NCBI RefSeq assembly: GCF_900156255.1
Contig: NZ_FTMK01000002.1
Coordinates: forward strand, 62,001 to 126,000
DNA length: 64,000 bases
Direction of reading: 5' to 3'
Origin: Paracoccus thiocyanatus
GTDB lineage: Bacteria > Pseudomonadota > Alphaproteobacteria > Rhodobacterales > Rhodobacteraceae
The notes beneath the pieces were generated by a model. That model made no database searches, had not been told where the DNA came from, and worked only from the letters and a program-made list of their open reading frames with translations. The translations under genes and the position numbers were made by a program. Shown piece by piece: positions 19,715 through 29,970 of this stretch; position 1 is the stretch's first letter; the number at the start of each line of letters is the position of its first letter.

Positions 19715-20665
19715 CTATGGGCGGTCCAGAATGCGGTCGTGCAGCCACAGGCGGCCGCGGTCGACGACGTCGCGCCATTCTGCCAGCCAGCCGCCGCCTT
19801 CCTCGACCGCGACCTGGGGGGCCAGCGCGTAAAGCACCACCACCCCCAGCGCCAGCATGGCCGCCAGGCCGAAGCCCGAGACATAGCCGCCGCGGCGCGG
19901 CGCGGCCGGCGTCACCAGGGCCGGTACCGGCGCTTCGCGCGGGGGCTGGGGGTCAGGTTCCGCCGGCGCGGTCCCGGCCGCCGCCGGGCGGATCAGGGGC
20001 GCTGTGGCCGGCGGAAGCTGCCCATCCCTGGCCGGGGCGTTTGCCGAGGGCGGCGCCGAACGGGTCAGGGTCGCGGCCAGTTCCTCGGCATCGGGCAGGG
20101 CCAGGACCGGCGGGGCCGCCTCGGGCAAAGCGTTCCCGTCCGGCGCCGGGGCATCGGCGGGCCCAGGGTCGGGCGCCTGGATATCCGGGCGGGGCGGGTC
20201 GGGCGGGCGTTGCGCGGCCGGGGCGGGGGTTTCGGCGGCGGCCGGGGGGGCGGTGACGGTGACGGCCGGCCAATCGGCCTGGTCCGCCGTGGTCGCCGCC
20301 ATCGGCTGGGCGGGCTCTGCGGTTCCCGCCTGCGGCGCGGCGCCGTCCCCTGTCGCGGGAATGTGATCGCGCGCGCCGGGGCGGGTTGCGGGGCGGGTTT
20401 CGGCTTCGCGCGCCCGCAATTCCCTCTGCGCCTCTTCGCGCAGGATCGCCAGGATCGATTCGTCCAGCGGCCGGTTCAGGACCGGGCGGGCGTCGGGATC
20501 GGCGGGCCGGGCAGGCCCGGCTGCGCCGGACGGGCCGGATTTCCCCGGCCCGCCTTCGCGCCAGACATGGCCGCAGGCCGAGCATTCGACCTCTCGTCCC
20601 AGGGCGGGAATGGCGGATTGCGCAATCTCGTACTGGGCCGCGCAGCGGGGGCAGGTCAGGCGCAT
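19715..20665 (-). CDS. MJ0042-type zinc-ribbon, single-pass membrane protein
   Basis: A 316-residue protein with an N-terminal zinc ribbon (C-P-R-C near 5-8 and C-S-A-C near 28-31) of the MJ0042 type. A long, low-complexity linker rich in Ala, Pro, Glu and Gly follows, then one membrane helix (GLAAMLALGVVVLYALA, about 265-285) and a short C-terminal segment. The topology suggests a cytoplasmic zinc ribbon and a periplasmic tail. It diverges from ftsE-ftsX, 137 bp away, an arrangement I recall in other Rhodobacterales, which hints at a link to cell division or envelope growth. Function is not established. Confidence 0.78.
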   Translation of the reverse strand: MRLTCPRCAAQYEIAQSAIPALGREVECSACGHVWREGGPGKSGPSGAAGPARPADPDARPVLNRPLDESILAILREEAQRELRAREAETRPATRPGARDHIPATGDGAAPQAGTAEPAQPMAATTADQADWPAVTVTAPPAAAETPAPAAQRPPDPPRPDIQAPDPGPADAPAPDGNALPEAAPPVLALPDAEELAATLTRSAPPSANAPARDGQLPPATAPLIRPAAAGTAPAEPDPQPPREAPVPALVTPAAPRRGGYVSGFGLAAMLALGVVVLYALAPQVAVEEGGGWLAEWRDVVDRGRLWLHDRILDRP

Positions 20666-20802
20666 GGTCTGGTCTTTCGGCTCGGCTCTGGGGTCGTTTC
20701 GGTCATGCGGGCGTCTCGCATTCGCCGCGCGACTGTTCTATCAAGCCCCGAACCGCGCGCCAAGCAGCCCGCGGGGAAAGGCCCGTTCAGAAAGGACGAT
20801 CA

Positions 20803-21477
20803 GTGATCGAGATGCAGAACCTGTCCTTTGGCTATAGCGGCAACGATCCGCTGCTGGCCGACATGTCGCTGACGCTTCAGCCGGGCTCGTTCCATTTTCT
20901 GACCGGGCCTTCGGGGGCGGGCAAGACCACCTTCCTGCGGCTGTGCTATGCCGACCTGCTGCCCAGCGGCGGGCGGATGGCGGCCTTTGGCCAGGATGTG
21001 CGCGGGCTGTCGCGCGACGGCATCGCCGGGCTGCGCCGCCGCGTGGGCGTGGTGCATCAGGACACGCAGTTCCTGGACCACCTGCCGGTGGCGGAAAACA
21101 TCGCCCTGCCGCTGCTGGTCTCGGGCGAACAGGTGGACATGCCGGCCCTGGGCGAGCTGCTGGCCTGGGTGCAGCTATCCGGCCATGCCCGCGCCATGCC
21201 GCCCGAACTGTCGGGGGGCGAGCGGCAGCGCGCCGCGCTGGCCCGCGCCGTCATCATGTCGCCCGACCTGATCCTGGCGGACGAGCCGACCGGCAACCTG
21301 GATTGGGACATGTCCATGCGGCTGTTGCAATTGCTGATCGAACTGAACCATTCCGGCAAGGCGGTGCTGATCGCCACCCATGACCTGAACCTGATCCGGG
21401 CCGCCAAGCAGCAGGTGCAGGCGCGGGTGCTGCGCATCGCCGGCAAAAGGCTGCAACTGGCGGGGGCGGATCTGTGA
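20803..21477 (+). CDS. ftsE: Cell division ATP-binding protein FtsE
   Basis: FtsE is the ATPase of the FtsEX complex, which couples ATP hydrolysis in the cytoplasm to activation of peptidoglycan hydrolases at the septum. The 224-residue protein has Walker A GPSGAGKTT at 35-43, the signature LSGGERQR and Walker B LILADEPTGN, the last typical of the FtsE/LolD group. The GTG at 20803 follows AAAGGA; ATG at 20812 is an alternative. Its stop overlaps the ftsX start as GTGA. Confidence 0.92.
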   Translation: MIEMQNLSFGYSGNDPLLADMSLTLQPGSFHFLTGPSGAGKTTFLRLCYADLLPSGGRMAAFGQDVRGLSRDGIAGLRRRVGVVHQDTQFLDHLPVAENIALPLLVSGEQVDMPALGELLAWVQLSGHARAMPPELSGGERQRAALARAVIMSPDLILADEPTGNLDWDMSMRLLQLLIELNHSGKAVLIATHDLNLIRAAKQQVQARVLRIAGKRLQLAGADL

Positions 21478-22406
21478 AAAGGGCCGAGTTGAAGAAATCG
21501 CTGGACCTGGCGGCGCTGTGGCGCGGGTTGACCCGGCCCGACCCGGCCGGAACCGACCGCGTGGTGCCGCCGACCGGCTTCACCGCGCAACTGACGGTGT
21601 TTTCGGCCGCCGCCATGGCCTTCCTGGCGGTCTTTGCCCTGGCGCTGGCGCTGGCCACCGGGCGGATGGCCGAACGGTGGTCCAGCGAACTGGCCCAGAC
21701 CGTGACCGTGCGCATCACCGCCCCGCCCGAGCAGATAGACCAACAGACCGCCACGGTGCTTGCGGCGCTGAAGACCACGCCCGGCATCGCCCAGGCCCGG
21801 CTGCTGCCCGATGACGAGGTCGAGGGGCTGCTGGAGCCCTGGTTCGGCCCTGATGTCCCGGTCGAGGCGCTGCCGGTGCCGCGGCTGATCGAAGTGACGC
21901 GCGCCGCCGAGGGTTTCGACGCCGAGGCGCTGCGCCTGCGGCTGGAGGGCGAGGCGCCGGACGCGGTTCTGGACGACCATACCCGCTGGCGCCAGCCGCT
22001 GGTTTCGGCCGCCAACCGGCTGCGGGTGCTGGGGCTGTTCTCGCTGTTGCTGATCGCCGCCGCCTCGGGGGCGATGATCACGCTGGCGGCCAAAGCGGCG
22101 CTGGCGGCGAACGGGCAGGTCATCCGCGTCCTGCGGCTGATCGGCGCGCGCGACATCACCATCGCCACCGCCTTCGTGCGCCGCTTTACCCGCCGCGCCG
22201 CCATGGGTGCGGCCGGCGGCACCGCCCTGGCCACGGCGGCGGTCTGGGCGCTGCCAGAGATGGACCAGGCGGGCAGTTTCCTGACCGGGCTGGGGTTCCA
22301 GGGCTGGGGCTGGCTATGGCCGCTGCTGATCCCCGTCGCGGCCGCCGCCATCGGCTTTGTCGCCACCCGTGCAGCGGCGCTGAAGATGCTGCGCGAGGTG
22401 CGGTGA
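21474..22406 (+). CDS. ftsX: Cell division membrane protein FtsX
   Basis: FtsX is the membrane partner of FtsE and passes the signal to periplasmic cell wall hydrolase regulators. The 310-residue protein has a cytoplasmic N-terminus, a first helix near 40-60, a periplasmic domain of roughly 100 residues, then three helices near 185-210, 235-255 and 270-300, which is the FtsX layout. The GTG start overlaps the ftsE stop. The periplasmic domain is divergent, as usual in alphaproteobacteria. The next start shares one base with its stop. Confidence 0.88.
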   Translation: MKRAELKKSLDLAALWRGLTRPDPAGTDRVVPPTGFTAQLTVFSAAAMAFLAVFALALALATGRMAERWSSELAQTVTVRITAPPEQIDQQTATVLAALKTTPGIAQARLLPDDEVEGLLEPWFGPDVPVEALPVPRLIEVTRAAEGFDAEALRLRLEGEAPDAVLDDHTRWRQPLVSAANRLRVLGLFSLLLIAAASGAMITLAAKAALAANGQVIRVLRLIGARDITIATAFVRRFTRRAAMGAAGGTALATAAVWALPEMDQAGSFLTGLGFQGWGWLWPLLIPVAAAAIGFVATRAAALKMLREVR

Positions 22407-23170
22407 TGAGCCGCTATCATCCGCGCCCACCTTCGATCCTAGATTGGCCGCGAACGGTGCTTTATTACCTTTACGCGGCGCTGGCGACGCTGGCTTTGGG
22501 GCTGTGGGGCCTGCCGCAGGTGCTGGTCCGCCCCGAACGCGCGCATCGCGTGGCCAGCCTGTGGCTGGGCCAGATGCTGGGCGCGGCCCGACTGATCCTG
22601 GGCGTCCGGGTCGAATATCGCGGCACGCCGCCCGCGGGCGATTGCATCGTCGCCTCGAAACACCAAAGCTTTCTCGACATCCTGGCGCTGGCCCATGCCT
22701 GTCCGCGCCGCGCCTTCGTGATGAAGCGCGAGGTGCTGCGCGTGCCGATCATGGGCTGGTTCGCGCGCAAGGTCGGCTGCATCCCCATCGACCGCGCCCG
22801 CGGCAAGGAGGCGATGAAGCAGATCATCGCCGAGGTCGAGACCGCCCGCGCCCGGCCCCAGGGGCTGGGCCAGTTGATCATCTATCCCGAAGGAACCCGC
22901 ACCCGGCCGGGACAGAAGCTGCCCTACAAGCATGGAGCCAGCACCATCCAGCGCGCCACCGGCCTGCCCATCCATCCGGTAGCGGTCAATTGCGGCTTGT
23001 TCTGGCCGCGGCGCGGTTTCCCGGTCCGCGGCGGCACGGCGGTGGTCGAGTTCCTGGCGCCGCTTCATGCCGGGCCGCGCTCGGCCGCGGCGACGGAACT
23101 GCTGGAAGAGCGGATCGAGCCGGCAAGCGATCGCCTGCTGGCCGAGGCGGGGGGCCTGCCGGTCCGGTGA
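22406..23170 (+). CDS. plsC: 1-acyl-sn-glycerol-3-phosphate acyltransferase (PlsC-like)
   Basis: PlsC-type enzymes acylate lysophosphatidic acid to phosphatidic acid in phospholipid synthesis. The 254-residue protein has an N-terminal membrane helix (about 18-38), the catalytic HX4D motif H86-QSFL-D91 and the acceptor-binding motif EGTR near 160. The start shares one base with the ftsX stop, so it is co-expressed with ftsEX, linking membrane lipid supply to division. Alphaproteobacteria often have several PlsC paralogues, so the preferred acyl donor or acceptor is uncertain. Confidence 0.88.
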   Translation: MSRYHPRPPSILDWPRTVLYYLYAALATLALGLWGLPQVLVRPERAHRVASLWLGQMLGAARLILGVRVEYRGTPPAGDCIVASKHQSFLDILALAHACPRRAFVMKREVLRVPIMGWFARKVGCIPIDRARGKEAMKQIIAEVETARARPQGLGQLIIYPEGTRTRPGQKLPYKHGASTIQRATGLPIHPVAVNCGLFWPRRGFPVRGGTAVVEFLAPLHAGPRSAAATELLEERIEPASDRLLAEAGGLPVR

Positions 23171-23264
23171 CAGCGCGGGCGCTTTCGCCATTGCGCCCTT
23201 GCCCGCGGCGGTTCACCCTGCGGGCCGATTTGCGGGCCCGCCAAGGGCGGAACAGGAGGGCGGG

Positions 23265-24194
23265 ATGCGTCCCATCATCGAGATCGAACATCTGTCCAAG
23301 CGTTACGGCAGCGGCACCCCGGCGCTTAACGATGTGTCGCTGTCCATCGACGAGGGCGAGATCCTTGCGCTGCTGGGACCGAACGGCGCCGGCAAGACCA
23401 CGCTTATCTCGATCGTCTGCGGCCTGGTGGTGCCGAGCGGCGGCACGGTGCGCGTCGGCGGCCACGACATCCGCAAGGACTGGCGCGCGGCCCGGAAACT
23501 GATCGGCCTTGTCCCGCAAGAGGTCGCGCTGGAGCCCTTTGAGCCGGTGATCGACTGCGTCCGCTTTACCCGCGGGCTTTATGGCGAGCCGCCCGACGAT
23601 GCCTATATCGAGCAGTTGCTGCGCAGCCTGGCGCTTTGGGACAAGCGGGACGCGAAGACCCGCGAATTGTCGGGCGGCATGAAGCGCCGGGTGCTGATCG
23701 CCAAGGCGCTGTCGCACCGCCCCAAGGTGCTGTTCCTGGACGAGCCGACCGCGGGCGTGGACGTCACGCTGCGGCGCGAGATGTGGCAGGTGGTGCGCGA
23801 ATTGCGCGCCCAGGGCGTGACCATCATCCTGACCACGCATTACCTGGAAGAGGCCGAGGACATGGCCGACCGCATCGGCGTCATCAACCGCGGCGAGATC
23901 CTGCTGGTCAAGCCCAAGGACGAGCTGATGGGCGAGTTCGGCAAGAAGCACCTGACCATCTCGCTTCACCAGCCGCTGGCGGCGCTGCCGCCGGAACTGG
24001 CCGGCCGGGGGCTGGTTCTGTCACCGGACGGGCGAGAGCTGGGCTATGACTACGATTCCAGGGCCGAACGCACCGGCATCGCGCATCTGCTGGCCGAAAT
24101 GGCCGGCCTGGGGCTAAGCGTGCGCGACGTCTCGACCAAGCAAAGCAGCCTTGAGGAAATCTTCATCTCGCTGGTCGAGGAGGAAACCGCATGA
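23265..24194 (+). CDS. ABC-2 type exporter, ATP-binding subunit
   Basis: The ATPase of a two-gene ABC-2 exporter (YadG/NodI/drug-export group). The 309-residue protein has Walker [10 protein letters not shown] at 38-46, the signature LSGGMKRR and Walker [13 protein letters not shown], plus a C-terminal extension of about 85 residues typical of this group. The ATG at 23265 follows AGGAGGGCGGG. Its stop overlaps the start of the permease gene (ATGA), so the two subunits are made together. The substrate cannot be read from sequence. Confidence 0.88.
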   Translation: MRPIIEIEHLSKRYGSGTPALNDVSLSIDEGEILALLGPNGAGKTTLISIVCGLVVPSGGTVRVGGHDIRKDWRAARKLIGLVPQEVALEPFEPVIDCVRFTRGLYGEPPDDAYIEQLLRSLALWDKRDAKTRELSGGMKRRVLIAKALSHRPKVLFLDEPTAGVDVTLRREMWQVVRELRAQGVTIILTTHYLEEAEDMADRIGVINRGEILLVKPKDELMGEFGKKHLTISLHQPLAALPPELAGRGLVLSPDGRELGYDYDSRAERTGIAHLLAEMAGLGLSVRDVSTKQSSLEEIFISLVEEETA

Positions 24195-24952
24195 ACTGGC
24201 GTTCCGTCCGCGCGGTCTTTGGTCACGAAATGGCGCGGTTCTTTCGCACGGTCTGGCAATCGCTGGCCTCTCCGGTGCTGTCGACGGTGCTTTACTTCGT
24301 CGTCTTCGGCGCCGCCATCGGCGGGCGCATCCAGGCGGTCGAGGGCGTGGCCTATGGCGCCTTCATCGTGCCGGGGCTGATGATGCTGACCGTGTTGCAG
24401 CAATCGGTGGCCAATGCCAGTTTCGGCATCTATTTCCCGAAATTTTCCGGCACGATCTATGAAATCCTGGTCGCGCCGACCGGCTGGGTCGAGGTGATGC
24501 TGGGCTATGTCGGCGCCGCCGCCGCCAAGGCCATCATGATTGCGCTGGTCATCCTGGCGACCAGCTTCTGGTTCACCGGCATCCATATCGCGCATCCGTT
24601 CTGGATGCTGGCCTTTTTGCTGCTGACCGCCCTGGCCTTTTCGCTTCTAGGCTTCATCATCGGGTTGTGGGCCAAGAATTTCGAGCAGTTGCAGATCGTG
24701 CCGATGATGGTCATCACGCCGCTGGTGTTTCTGGGCGGGGCCTTCTATTCGGCCTCGATGCTGCCGCCCTTCTGGGAAGCGGTGGCGAAGCTGAATCCGG
24801 TGCTTTACCTGATTTCAGGCTTCCGCTGGAGCTTTTTCGGCTTCGCCGACGTCCCGGTGGGCCTGTCGCTGGCCGCCGTCGGGCTGATGATCCTGGTCTG
24901 CCTGGCGGTGATCCGCTGGATCTTCCTGACCGGCTGGCGGTTGCGCGAATGA
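24191..24952 (+). CDS. ABC-2 type exporter, permease subunit
   Basis: The membrane subunit for the ATPase just upstream. It has 253 residues and six predicted membrane helices (about 25-45, 58-78, 105-130, 138-160, 170-195 and 225-245), with the ABC-2 family signature region around [15 protein letters not shown] and [13 protein letters not shown]. It resembles YadH. The start overlaps the upstream stop by four bases. It ends four bases before the convergent small exported protein gene ends. Confidence 0.88.
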   Translation: MNWRSVRAVFGHEMARFFRTVWQSLASPVLSTVLYFVVFGAAIGGRIQAVEGVAYGAFIVPGLMMLTVLQQSVANASFGIYFPKFSGTIYEILVAPTGWVEVMLGYVGAAAAKAIMIALVILATSFWFTGIHIAHPFWMLAFLLLTALAFSLLGFIIGLWAKNFEQLQIVPMMVITPLVFLGGAFYSASMLPPFWEAVAKLNPVLYLISGFRWSFFGFADVPVGLSLAAVGLMILVCLAVIRWIFLTGWRLRE

Positions 24953-24956
24953 CAGC

Positions 24957-25259
24957 TTAGGCCGGGCAGGGCATCGCGGTCTTGCCCATCCGGGCTGCGT
25001 GCAGGTTGAAGGCCGTCGCCTGTTGCTTGAGCCAGGTTTCGGCCGTGTCCCGCCCCTGGGCCTGTGCCAGATGCCGGTAATTGGCGCCCAGCCGCTCGCG
25101 TTCCGCCCAAAGCGCGCAGTTCAGCGGCGCCTGCATGTCCTGGGCAGCAGCGGGTCGCGGCTGCTGCGGCTGCACGGCTTGGCCGTCCGGGCCCTGCGCG
25201 CTGGCGGCGGGGGCCAATAGCAGCGCGGCGGCGGTAATGAAAAATGACTGTCGAATCAT
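24957..25259 (-). CDS. Small exported protein of unknown function
   Basis: A 100-residue protein with a signal peptide (MIRQSFFITAAALLLAPAASA) and a Gln/Pro/Ala-rich linker. The folded part (about residues 42-100) is helical and contains two cysteines, in LNCALW and MPCPA, that could form a disulfide in the periplasm. I do not recognise a family. The ATG at 25259 has a good ribosome binding site (GGGAGGAAG). It follows the COG3904-like gene by 50 bp in the same direction, so they may share a transcript. Confidence 0.65.
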   Translation of the reverse strand: MIRQSFFITAAALLLAPAASAQGPDGQAVQPQQPRPAAAQDMQAPLNCALWAERERLGANYRHLAQAQGRDTAETWLKQQATAFNLHAARMGKTAMPCPA

Positions 25260-25309
25260 CTGCTTCCTCCCTTTCAGACAAATGTGACATAAGGCCGCGG
25301 ACTTGTCAT

Positions 25310-25789
25310 CTATTTCCTGCACAGCCGCGTTTGCGGGTCCAGCCGGACATAGTCGCGGGCCGAGATCTTGTGCATCTTCAACGAATGCTTCCACTGCGAG
25401 TTCCACATCCGCAGGATGCCGCCCCGGTAATATTGCGCCATCAACTCGTCCACGATGGGCGGGATGATGGTGGTGCCGGGGATGCGGGGCGCGTGAAAGC
25501 CGACCGTGGCCCCCGGCCCCAGGCAGGCATTGGGCAGGGTGATATAGATCGTGCAGGCCGAGCGGCAATAGCCGCGCACCTCGACCGGGCGGCCGCTGGC
25601 GGCCAGCTTGTTGCGCTGGCGGATGGCCTTGATGACATTGCCGCCGCGGTTGTTCAGGATGACGATGGGCTTGCCGCGCGGCTGCGCCTGCGCCTGGGCC
25701 GTCGCGGGCAGGCTGGCGACGCCGGCGCCAAGGGCCAGCGCCAGGACAAGCGCCGAAGAAAGGCGGGTCATAAGGGAAGGCATGTTCAT
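25310..25789 (-). CDS. Exported ClpP/crotonase-fold-like protein (COG3904-like)
   Basis: A 159-residue protein with a signal peptide (hydrophobic core [20 protein letters not shown]). The mature part recalls the periplasmic ClpP-like proteins grouped in COG3904: an N-R-G-G turn where ClpP-fold proteins have S-P-G-G, then a G-Y-C-R-S-A-C-T segment whose Ser/Cys corresponds to the nucleophile position, and G-P-G-A-T-V-G-F-H. Three or more cysteines suggest disulfides. If the fold is right it may be a periplasmic protease or an inactive relative; I cannot assign a catalytic triad. The ATG at 25789 follows AAGGGAC. Confidence 0.6.
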   Translation of the reverse strand: MNMPSLMTRLSSALVLALALGAGVASLPATAQAQAQPRGKPIVILNNRGGNVIKAIRQRNKLAASGRPVEVRGYCRSACTIYITLPNACLGPGATVGFHAPRIPGTTIIPPIVDELMAQYYRGGILRMWNSQWKHSLKMHKISARDYVRLDPQTRLCRK

Positions 25790-25890
25790 GTCCCTTGCTA
25801 TGCCTTGGCGAACGCACAAGTCCAAATGACGTTCCGGCGAGCCGCGCTTGCCGCTTAACAAGCCGCGCGAGCCGGATTATATGCCGGGCC

Positions 25891-27258
25891 ATGAGCCAGA
25901 ACCCGCCCCTGTTGCGCCCCGATCTAGCCCCCAGCCCGATCTTCGACACCACGCGAAGGGACGGGCAGCCAACCATCGGCATGGTCAGCCTTGGTTGTCC
26001 CAAGGCGCTGGTGGACAGCGAACGCATCCTGACCCGGCTGCGGGCCGAGGGCTATGCGATCAGCCCCGACTACAAGGGCGCCGGCGCGGTAATCGTGAAC
26101 ACCTGCGGCTTCCTGGACAGCGCCAAGGCGGAAAGCCTGCACGCCATCGGCGAGGCGCTGGCGGAAAACGGCAAGGTGATCGTCACCGGCTGCCTGGGGG
26201 CCGAGCCGGAATACATCACCGGCGCGCATCCCAGCGTGCTGGCGGTGACGGGGCCGCAACAATACGAACAGGTGCTGGACGCGGTGCATCTGGCGGTGCC
26301 GCCCAGCCCCGACCCGTTCCTGGACCTGCTGCCGGCCTCGGGCGTCAAGCTGACGCCGCGCCATTACAGCTATTTGAAGATTTCCGAAGGCTGCAATCAC
26401 GCCTGCAAGTTCTGCATCATCCCCGACATGCGCGGGCGTCTGGTCAGCCGCCCCGCCCATGCCGTGATCCGCGAGGCGGAAAAGCTGGTCGAGGCCGGGG
26501 TGCGCGAATTGCTGGTGATTTCGCAGGACACCTCGGCCTATGGGCTGGACCGCAAGTTCGCGACCGAACGCGGCCACCGCGCCCATATCACCGACCTGGC
26601 CCGCGACCTGGGGTCGCTGGGGGCCTGGGTGCGGCTGCATTACGTCTATCCCTATCCGCATGTGCGCGACCTGATCCCCTTGATGGCCGAGGGGCTGGTT
26701 CTGCCCTATCTGGACATCCCCTTTCAGCACGCCCACCCGGACACGCTGAAGCGCATGGCCCGGCCCGCTGCGGCGGCGCGGACCCTGGACGAGATCGCCG
26801 CCTGGCGCGCGGCCTGCCCGGACATCACCCTGCGCTCGACCTTCATCGTCGGCTATCCCGGCGAGACCGAGGCCGAGTTCCAGACCCTGCTCGACTGGCT
26901 GGACGAGGCGCAACTGGACCGGGTCGGCTGCTTCCAATACGAAAACGTCACGGGCGCGCGCGCCAACGACCTGCCGGACCACGTCGCCGACGATGTGAAA
27001 CAGGACCGCTGGGACCGCTTCATGCAAAAGGCGCAGGCGATTTCCGAAGCCAAGCTGGCCGCCAAGGTGGGCCGCCGCATCGAGGTGATCGTGGACAGCG
27101 TGGACGACCAGGGCGCAACTTGCCGCAGCCAGGCCGATGCGCCGGAAATCGACGGCAACCTGTTCATCGACGACGGCTTCGAAAGCCTGGCCCCCGGCGA
27201 CATCGTCAGCGTCACCGTGGACGAGGCCGGCGAATATGATCTGTGGGGCCGGCTCTAG
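25891..27258 (+). CDS. rimO: Ribosomal protein S12 methylthiotransferase RimO
   Basis: RimO adds a methylthio group to the conserved aspartate of ribosomal protein S12, using radical SAM chemistry and two [4Fe-4S] clusters. The 455-residue protein has the N-terminal cluster cysteines C36, C72 and C101 (in [18 protein letters not shown] and TGCLGA), and the radical SAM motif C168-x3-C172-x2-C175 (CNHACKFC). A C-terminal TRAM-like domain follows. NTCGFLDSA and [15 protein letters not shown] distinguish RimO from the tRNA enzyme MiaB. The ATG at 25891 aligns with the family start; earlier in-frame codons add unrelated sequence. Confidence 0.95.
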   Translation: MSQNPPLLRPDLAPSPIFDTTRRDGQPTIGMVSLGCPKALVDSERILTRLRAEGYAISPDYKGAGAVIVNTCGFLDSAKAESLHAIGEALAENGKVIVTGCLGAEPEYITGAHPSVLAVTGPQQYEQVLDAVHLAVPPSPDPFLDLLPASGVKLTPRHYSYLKISEGCNHACKFCIIPDMRGRLVSRPAHAVIREAEKLVEAGVRELLVISQDTSAYGLDRKFATERGHRAHITDLARDLGSLGAWVRLHYVYPYPHVRDLIPLMAEGLVLPYLDIPFQHAHPDTLKRMARPAAAARTLDEIAAWRAACPDITLRSTFIVGYPGETEAEFQTLLDWLDEAQLDRVGCFQYENVTGARANDLPDHVADDVKQDRWDRFMQKAQAISEAKLAAKVGRRIEVIVDSVDDQGATCRSQADAPEIDGNLFIDDGFESLAPGDIVSVTVDEAGEYDLWGRL

Positions 27259-27331
27259 CGGATAATGGCGCCGGTTGTGGCCTTGGCGCCGCCGGCTTAT
27301 TCAAGGGCTGCGACACAACAAGGCGGCATGG

Positions 27332-28189
27332 ATGAACTGGGACCCCGAAGGCAAGCCCCGCAAACCCGATTTCCTGGGCATCGGCGCGCAAAAGGCCGGC
27401 ACCACCTGGCTGTCGCAGATGCTGGGGCAGCATCCCGATGTCTGGACGCCGCCCTTCAAGGAGGTGCAGTTCTTCAACCATCGCTTTATCGAAGAGCATC
27501 GCAAATGGTTGCCCTGGCATTTCCGCCGCGGCCGCCAGAATATCGAGAAACGCTGGGCCGCCCGCGGCCAGGAAATGCCGCCCGACATGGTGCGCTATCT
27601 GGACCGCATCACCCGCGAGCCGATGTTTACCAACCATTGGTACAAGCTGGTCTTCGCCCCGGCGCCGCAGGGGGCCAGGACCATCGACGTCACCCCGGAA
27701 TATTCGACCCTTCCACCCGAAGGCGTAGACTTCGTTGCAAAATTCCTGCCGCAGGCGAAGTTCGTCTATATCATCCGCCATCCCGTGGACCGCGCCATCT
27801 CGCAGCTTAAGATGAACCTGACGCGGGCGCGCCGCAAACCCAGGACCGTCGAGGACTGGCTGGCCGAGGTTGAGGCCCCGGAACTGATGGATCGCGGCGA
27901 CTACATGACCTATGTGCCGCGCTGGAATGCGCATTTCGGCCCCGACCGGCTGCTTTACCTGCCCTTTGGCGTGATCGCCCGCGACCCCCTGGGCCTGCTG
28001 CGCCGCGTCGAAAGCTTCCTGGACCTGCCGGCGCATGATTATCGCGACATCGGCAAGAAGGTCTTCGCCTCGGACAATGCGCTGGTGGTCCCCGACCAGG
28101 CCCGCGCCCGGCTGCGCGAAAAGCTGGAACCGCAATTCGGCTTTCTGGACCAGACATTCGGCCCGGAATTCACCAAGGCTTTCCGCTGA
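27332..28189 (+). CDS. Sulfotransferase family protein
   Basis: Likely transfers sulfate from PAPS to a hydroxyl or amine of a sugar or lipid. The 285-residue protein has the 5'-phosphosulfate loop GIGAQKAGTTWL at about 17-28 and the 3'-phosphate-binding motif IIRHPVDRAISQ near 147, both diagnostic. No signal peptide is present, so it would act in the cytoplasm. The ATG at 27332 follows AAGGCGG. It is followed by ettA and a GT61-like glycosyltransferase, which suggests, weakly, modification of a surface glycan. Acceptor unknown. Confidence 0.85.
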   Translation: MNWDPEGKPRKPDFLGIGAQKAGTTWLSQMLGQHPDVWTPPFKEVQFFNHRFIEEHRKWLPWHFRRGRQNIEKRWAARGQEMPPDMVRYLDRITREPMFTNHWYKLVFAPAPQGARTIDVTPEYSTLPPEGVDFVAKFLPQAKFVYIIRHPVDRAISQLKMNLTRARRKPRTVEDWLAEVEAPELMDRGDYMTYVPRWNAHFGPDRLLYLPFGVIARDPLGLLRRVESFLDLPAHDYRDIGKKVFASDNALVVPDQARARLREKLEPQFGFLDQTFGPEFTKAFR

Positions 28190-28261
28190 GCCTTCCCCTT
28201 TCGTTCCCGCTCGACTACATAGCGGCCAAGTTCACACCGATTTCTAAGACGGGGAAAGATC

Positions 28262-29917
28262 ATGGCCTCCTACCAGTTCGTTTACCACATGGACGGGGTG
28301 TCCAAGACCTATCCGGGCGGCAAGAAGACGTTTGAAAATATCCGCCTGAACTTTCTGCCCGGCGTCAAGATCGGCGTCGTCGGCGTCAACGGCGCCGGTA
28401 AATCCACGCTGCTGCGCATCATGGCCGGCATCGACAAGGACTTCACCGGCGAAGCCTGGGCCGCCAAGGGCGCGACCGTCGGCTACCTGCCGCAGGAGCC
28501 GCAGCTTGATCCCGCCCTGAACGTGCGCGGCAACGTCATGGAAGGCGTCAAGGCCAAGCAGGCCAAGCTCGACCGTTACAACGAACTGGCGATGAACTAC
28601 TCGGACGAGACCGCCGAGGAGATGGCGAAGCTTCAGGACGAGATCGACGCCGAGAACCTGTGGGATCTGGACAGCCAGATCGACGTCGCCATGGAGGCGC
28701 TGCGCTGCCCGCCGGACGACGCCGATGTGGAAAGCCTGTCGGGCGGCGAACGCCGCCGGGTGGCGCTGTGCAAGCTGCTTCTGGAACAGCCCGACATGCT
28801 GCTGCTGGACGAACCGACCAACCACCTGGATGCCGAGACCATCGCCTGGCTGCAAAAGCACCTGATCGAATATCCCGGCACCATCCTGATCGTCACCCAT
28901 GACCGCTATTTCCTGGACGACATCACCGGCTGGATTCTCGAATTGGACCGCGGTCGCGGCATCCCCTATGAGGGCAATTACTCGGCCTGGCTGGAGCAAA
29001 AGGCCAAGCGGCTGGAGCAGGAAGCGCGCGAAGACAAGGCCAAGCAAAAGACGCTGGAGCGGGAACTGGAATGGATCCGCGCCGGCGCCAAGGCGCGGCA
29101 GGCCAAGCAAAAGGCCCGGATCAACGCCTATAACGAACTGGCCGGCCAGTCCGAGCGGGAAAAGCTGTCCAACGCCCAGATCATCATCCCCAATGGCGAG
29201 CGGCTGGGCAACAAGGTGATCGAGGTCGACGGCCTGAAAAAGGCCATGGGCGACAAGCTGTTGATCGAGGATCTGACCTTCAGCCTGCCGCCGGGCGGCA
29301 TCGTCGGCGTGATCGGCCCGAACGGCGCCGGCAAGTCGACGCTGTTTCGGATGCTGACCGGGCAGGAACCGCCCGACGCGGGCGAGATCAGCTATGGCGA
29401 CACGGTAAAGCTTAGCTATGTCGACCAGTCGCGCGACGCGCTGGACCCCAACAAGACCGTGTGGGAGGAAATTTCCGGCGGGGCCGAGCAGATCGAACTG
29501 GGCGATGCGACGATGAACAGCCGCGCCTATGCCTCGGCCTTCAACTTCAAGGGCGGCGACCAGCAGAAAAAGGTCGGGCTGCTTTCGGGCGGCGAACGCA
29601 ACCGGGTGCATATGGCCAAGCTGTTGAAATCCGGCGGCAACGTGCTGCTGCTGGACGAACCGACCAACGACCTGGACGTGGAAACCTTGCAGGCGCTGGA
29701 AGCGGCGCTAGAGGATTTCGCCGGCTGCGCGGTCATCATCTCGCACGACCGCTTCTTCCTCGACCGGCTTTGCACGCATATCCTGGCCTTCGAGGGAGAG
29801 GCGCATGTGGAATGGTTCGAGGGCAACTTCGAGGATTACGAAGCCGACAAGATCCGCCGCCTGGGCGCCGATTCGGTCGAGCCGAAGCGGGTGAAATACA
29901 AGAAGTTCACCCGCTGA
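28262..29917 (+). CDS. ettA: Energy-dependent translational throttle protein EttA (ABC-F)
   Basis: EttA binds the ribosomal E site and gates entry into elongation according to the ATP/ADP ratio. The 551-residue protein (E. coli: 555) has two ABC domains without membrane segments. The first has Walker A NGAGKST near 42, LSGGERRR and [11 protein letters not shown]; the second has GPNGAGKST near 355, LSGGERNR and [11 protein letters not shown]. Between them lies the charged, helical linker typical of ABC-F proteins. The ATG at 28262 follows GGGGAAAG. Confidence 0.95.
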   Translation: MASYQFVYHMDGVSKTYPGGKKTFENIRLNFLPGVKIGVVGVNGAGKSTLLRIMAGIDKDFTGEAWAAKGATVGYLPQEPQLDPALNVRGNVMEGVKAKQAKLDRYNELAMNYSDETAEEMAKLQDEIDAENLWDLDSQIDVAMEALRCPPDDADVESLSGGERRRVALCKLLLEQPDMLLLDEPTNHLDAETIAWLQKHLIEYPGTILIVTHDRYFLDDITGWILELDRGRGIPYEGNYSAWLEQKAKRLEQEAREDKAKQKTLERELEWIRAGAKARQAKQKARINAYNELAGQSEREKLSNAQIIIPNGERLGNKVIEVDGLKKAMGDKLLIEDLTFSLPPGGIVGVIGPNGAGKSTLFRMLTGQEPPDAGEISYGDTVKLSYVDQSRDALDPNKTVWEEISGGAEQIELGDATMNSRAYASAFNFKGGDQQKKVGLLSGGERNRVHMAKLLKSGGNVLLLDEPTNDLDVETLQALEAALEDFAGCAVIISHDRFFLDRLCTHILAFEGEAHVEWFEGNFEDYEADKIRRLGADSVEPKRVKYKKFTR

Positions 29918-29970
29918 TCCCATTCGACAGCCGCATGGAAACGTGACAGCAGCAGGCCCGCCGACGGAAT

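Noticed and set aside
17730..19778. A 682-codon leucine- and histidine-rich frame on the minus strand
   Set aside because: It is the complement of the Gln/Arg/Glu-rich coding of the TIGR02302 gene, which explains the Leu-rich look.
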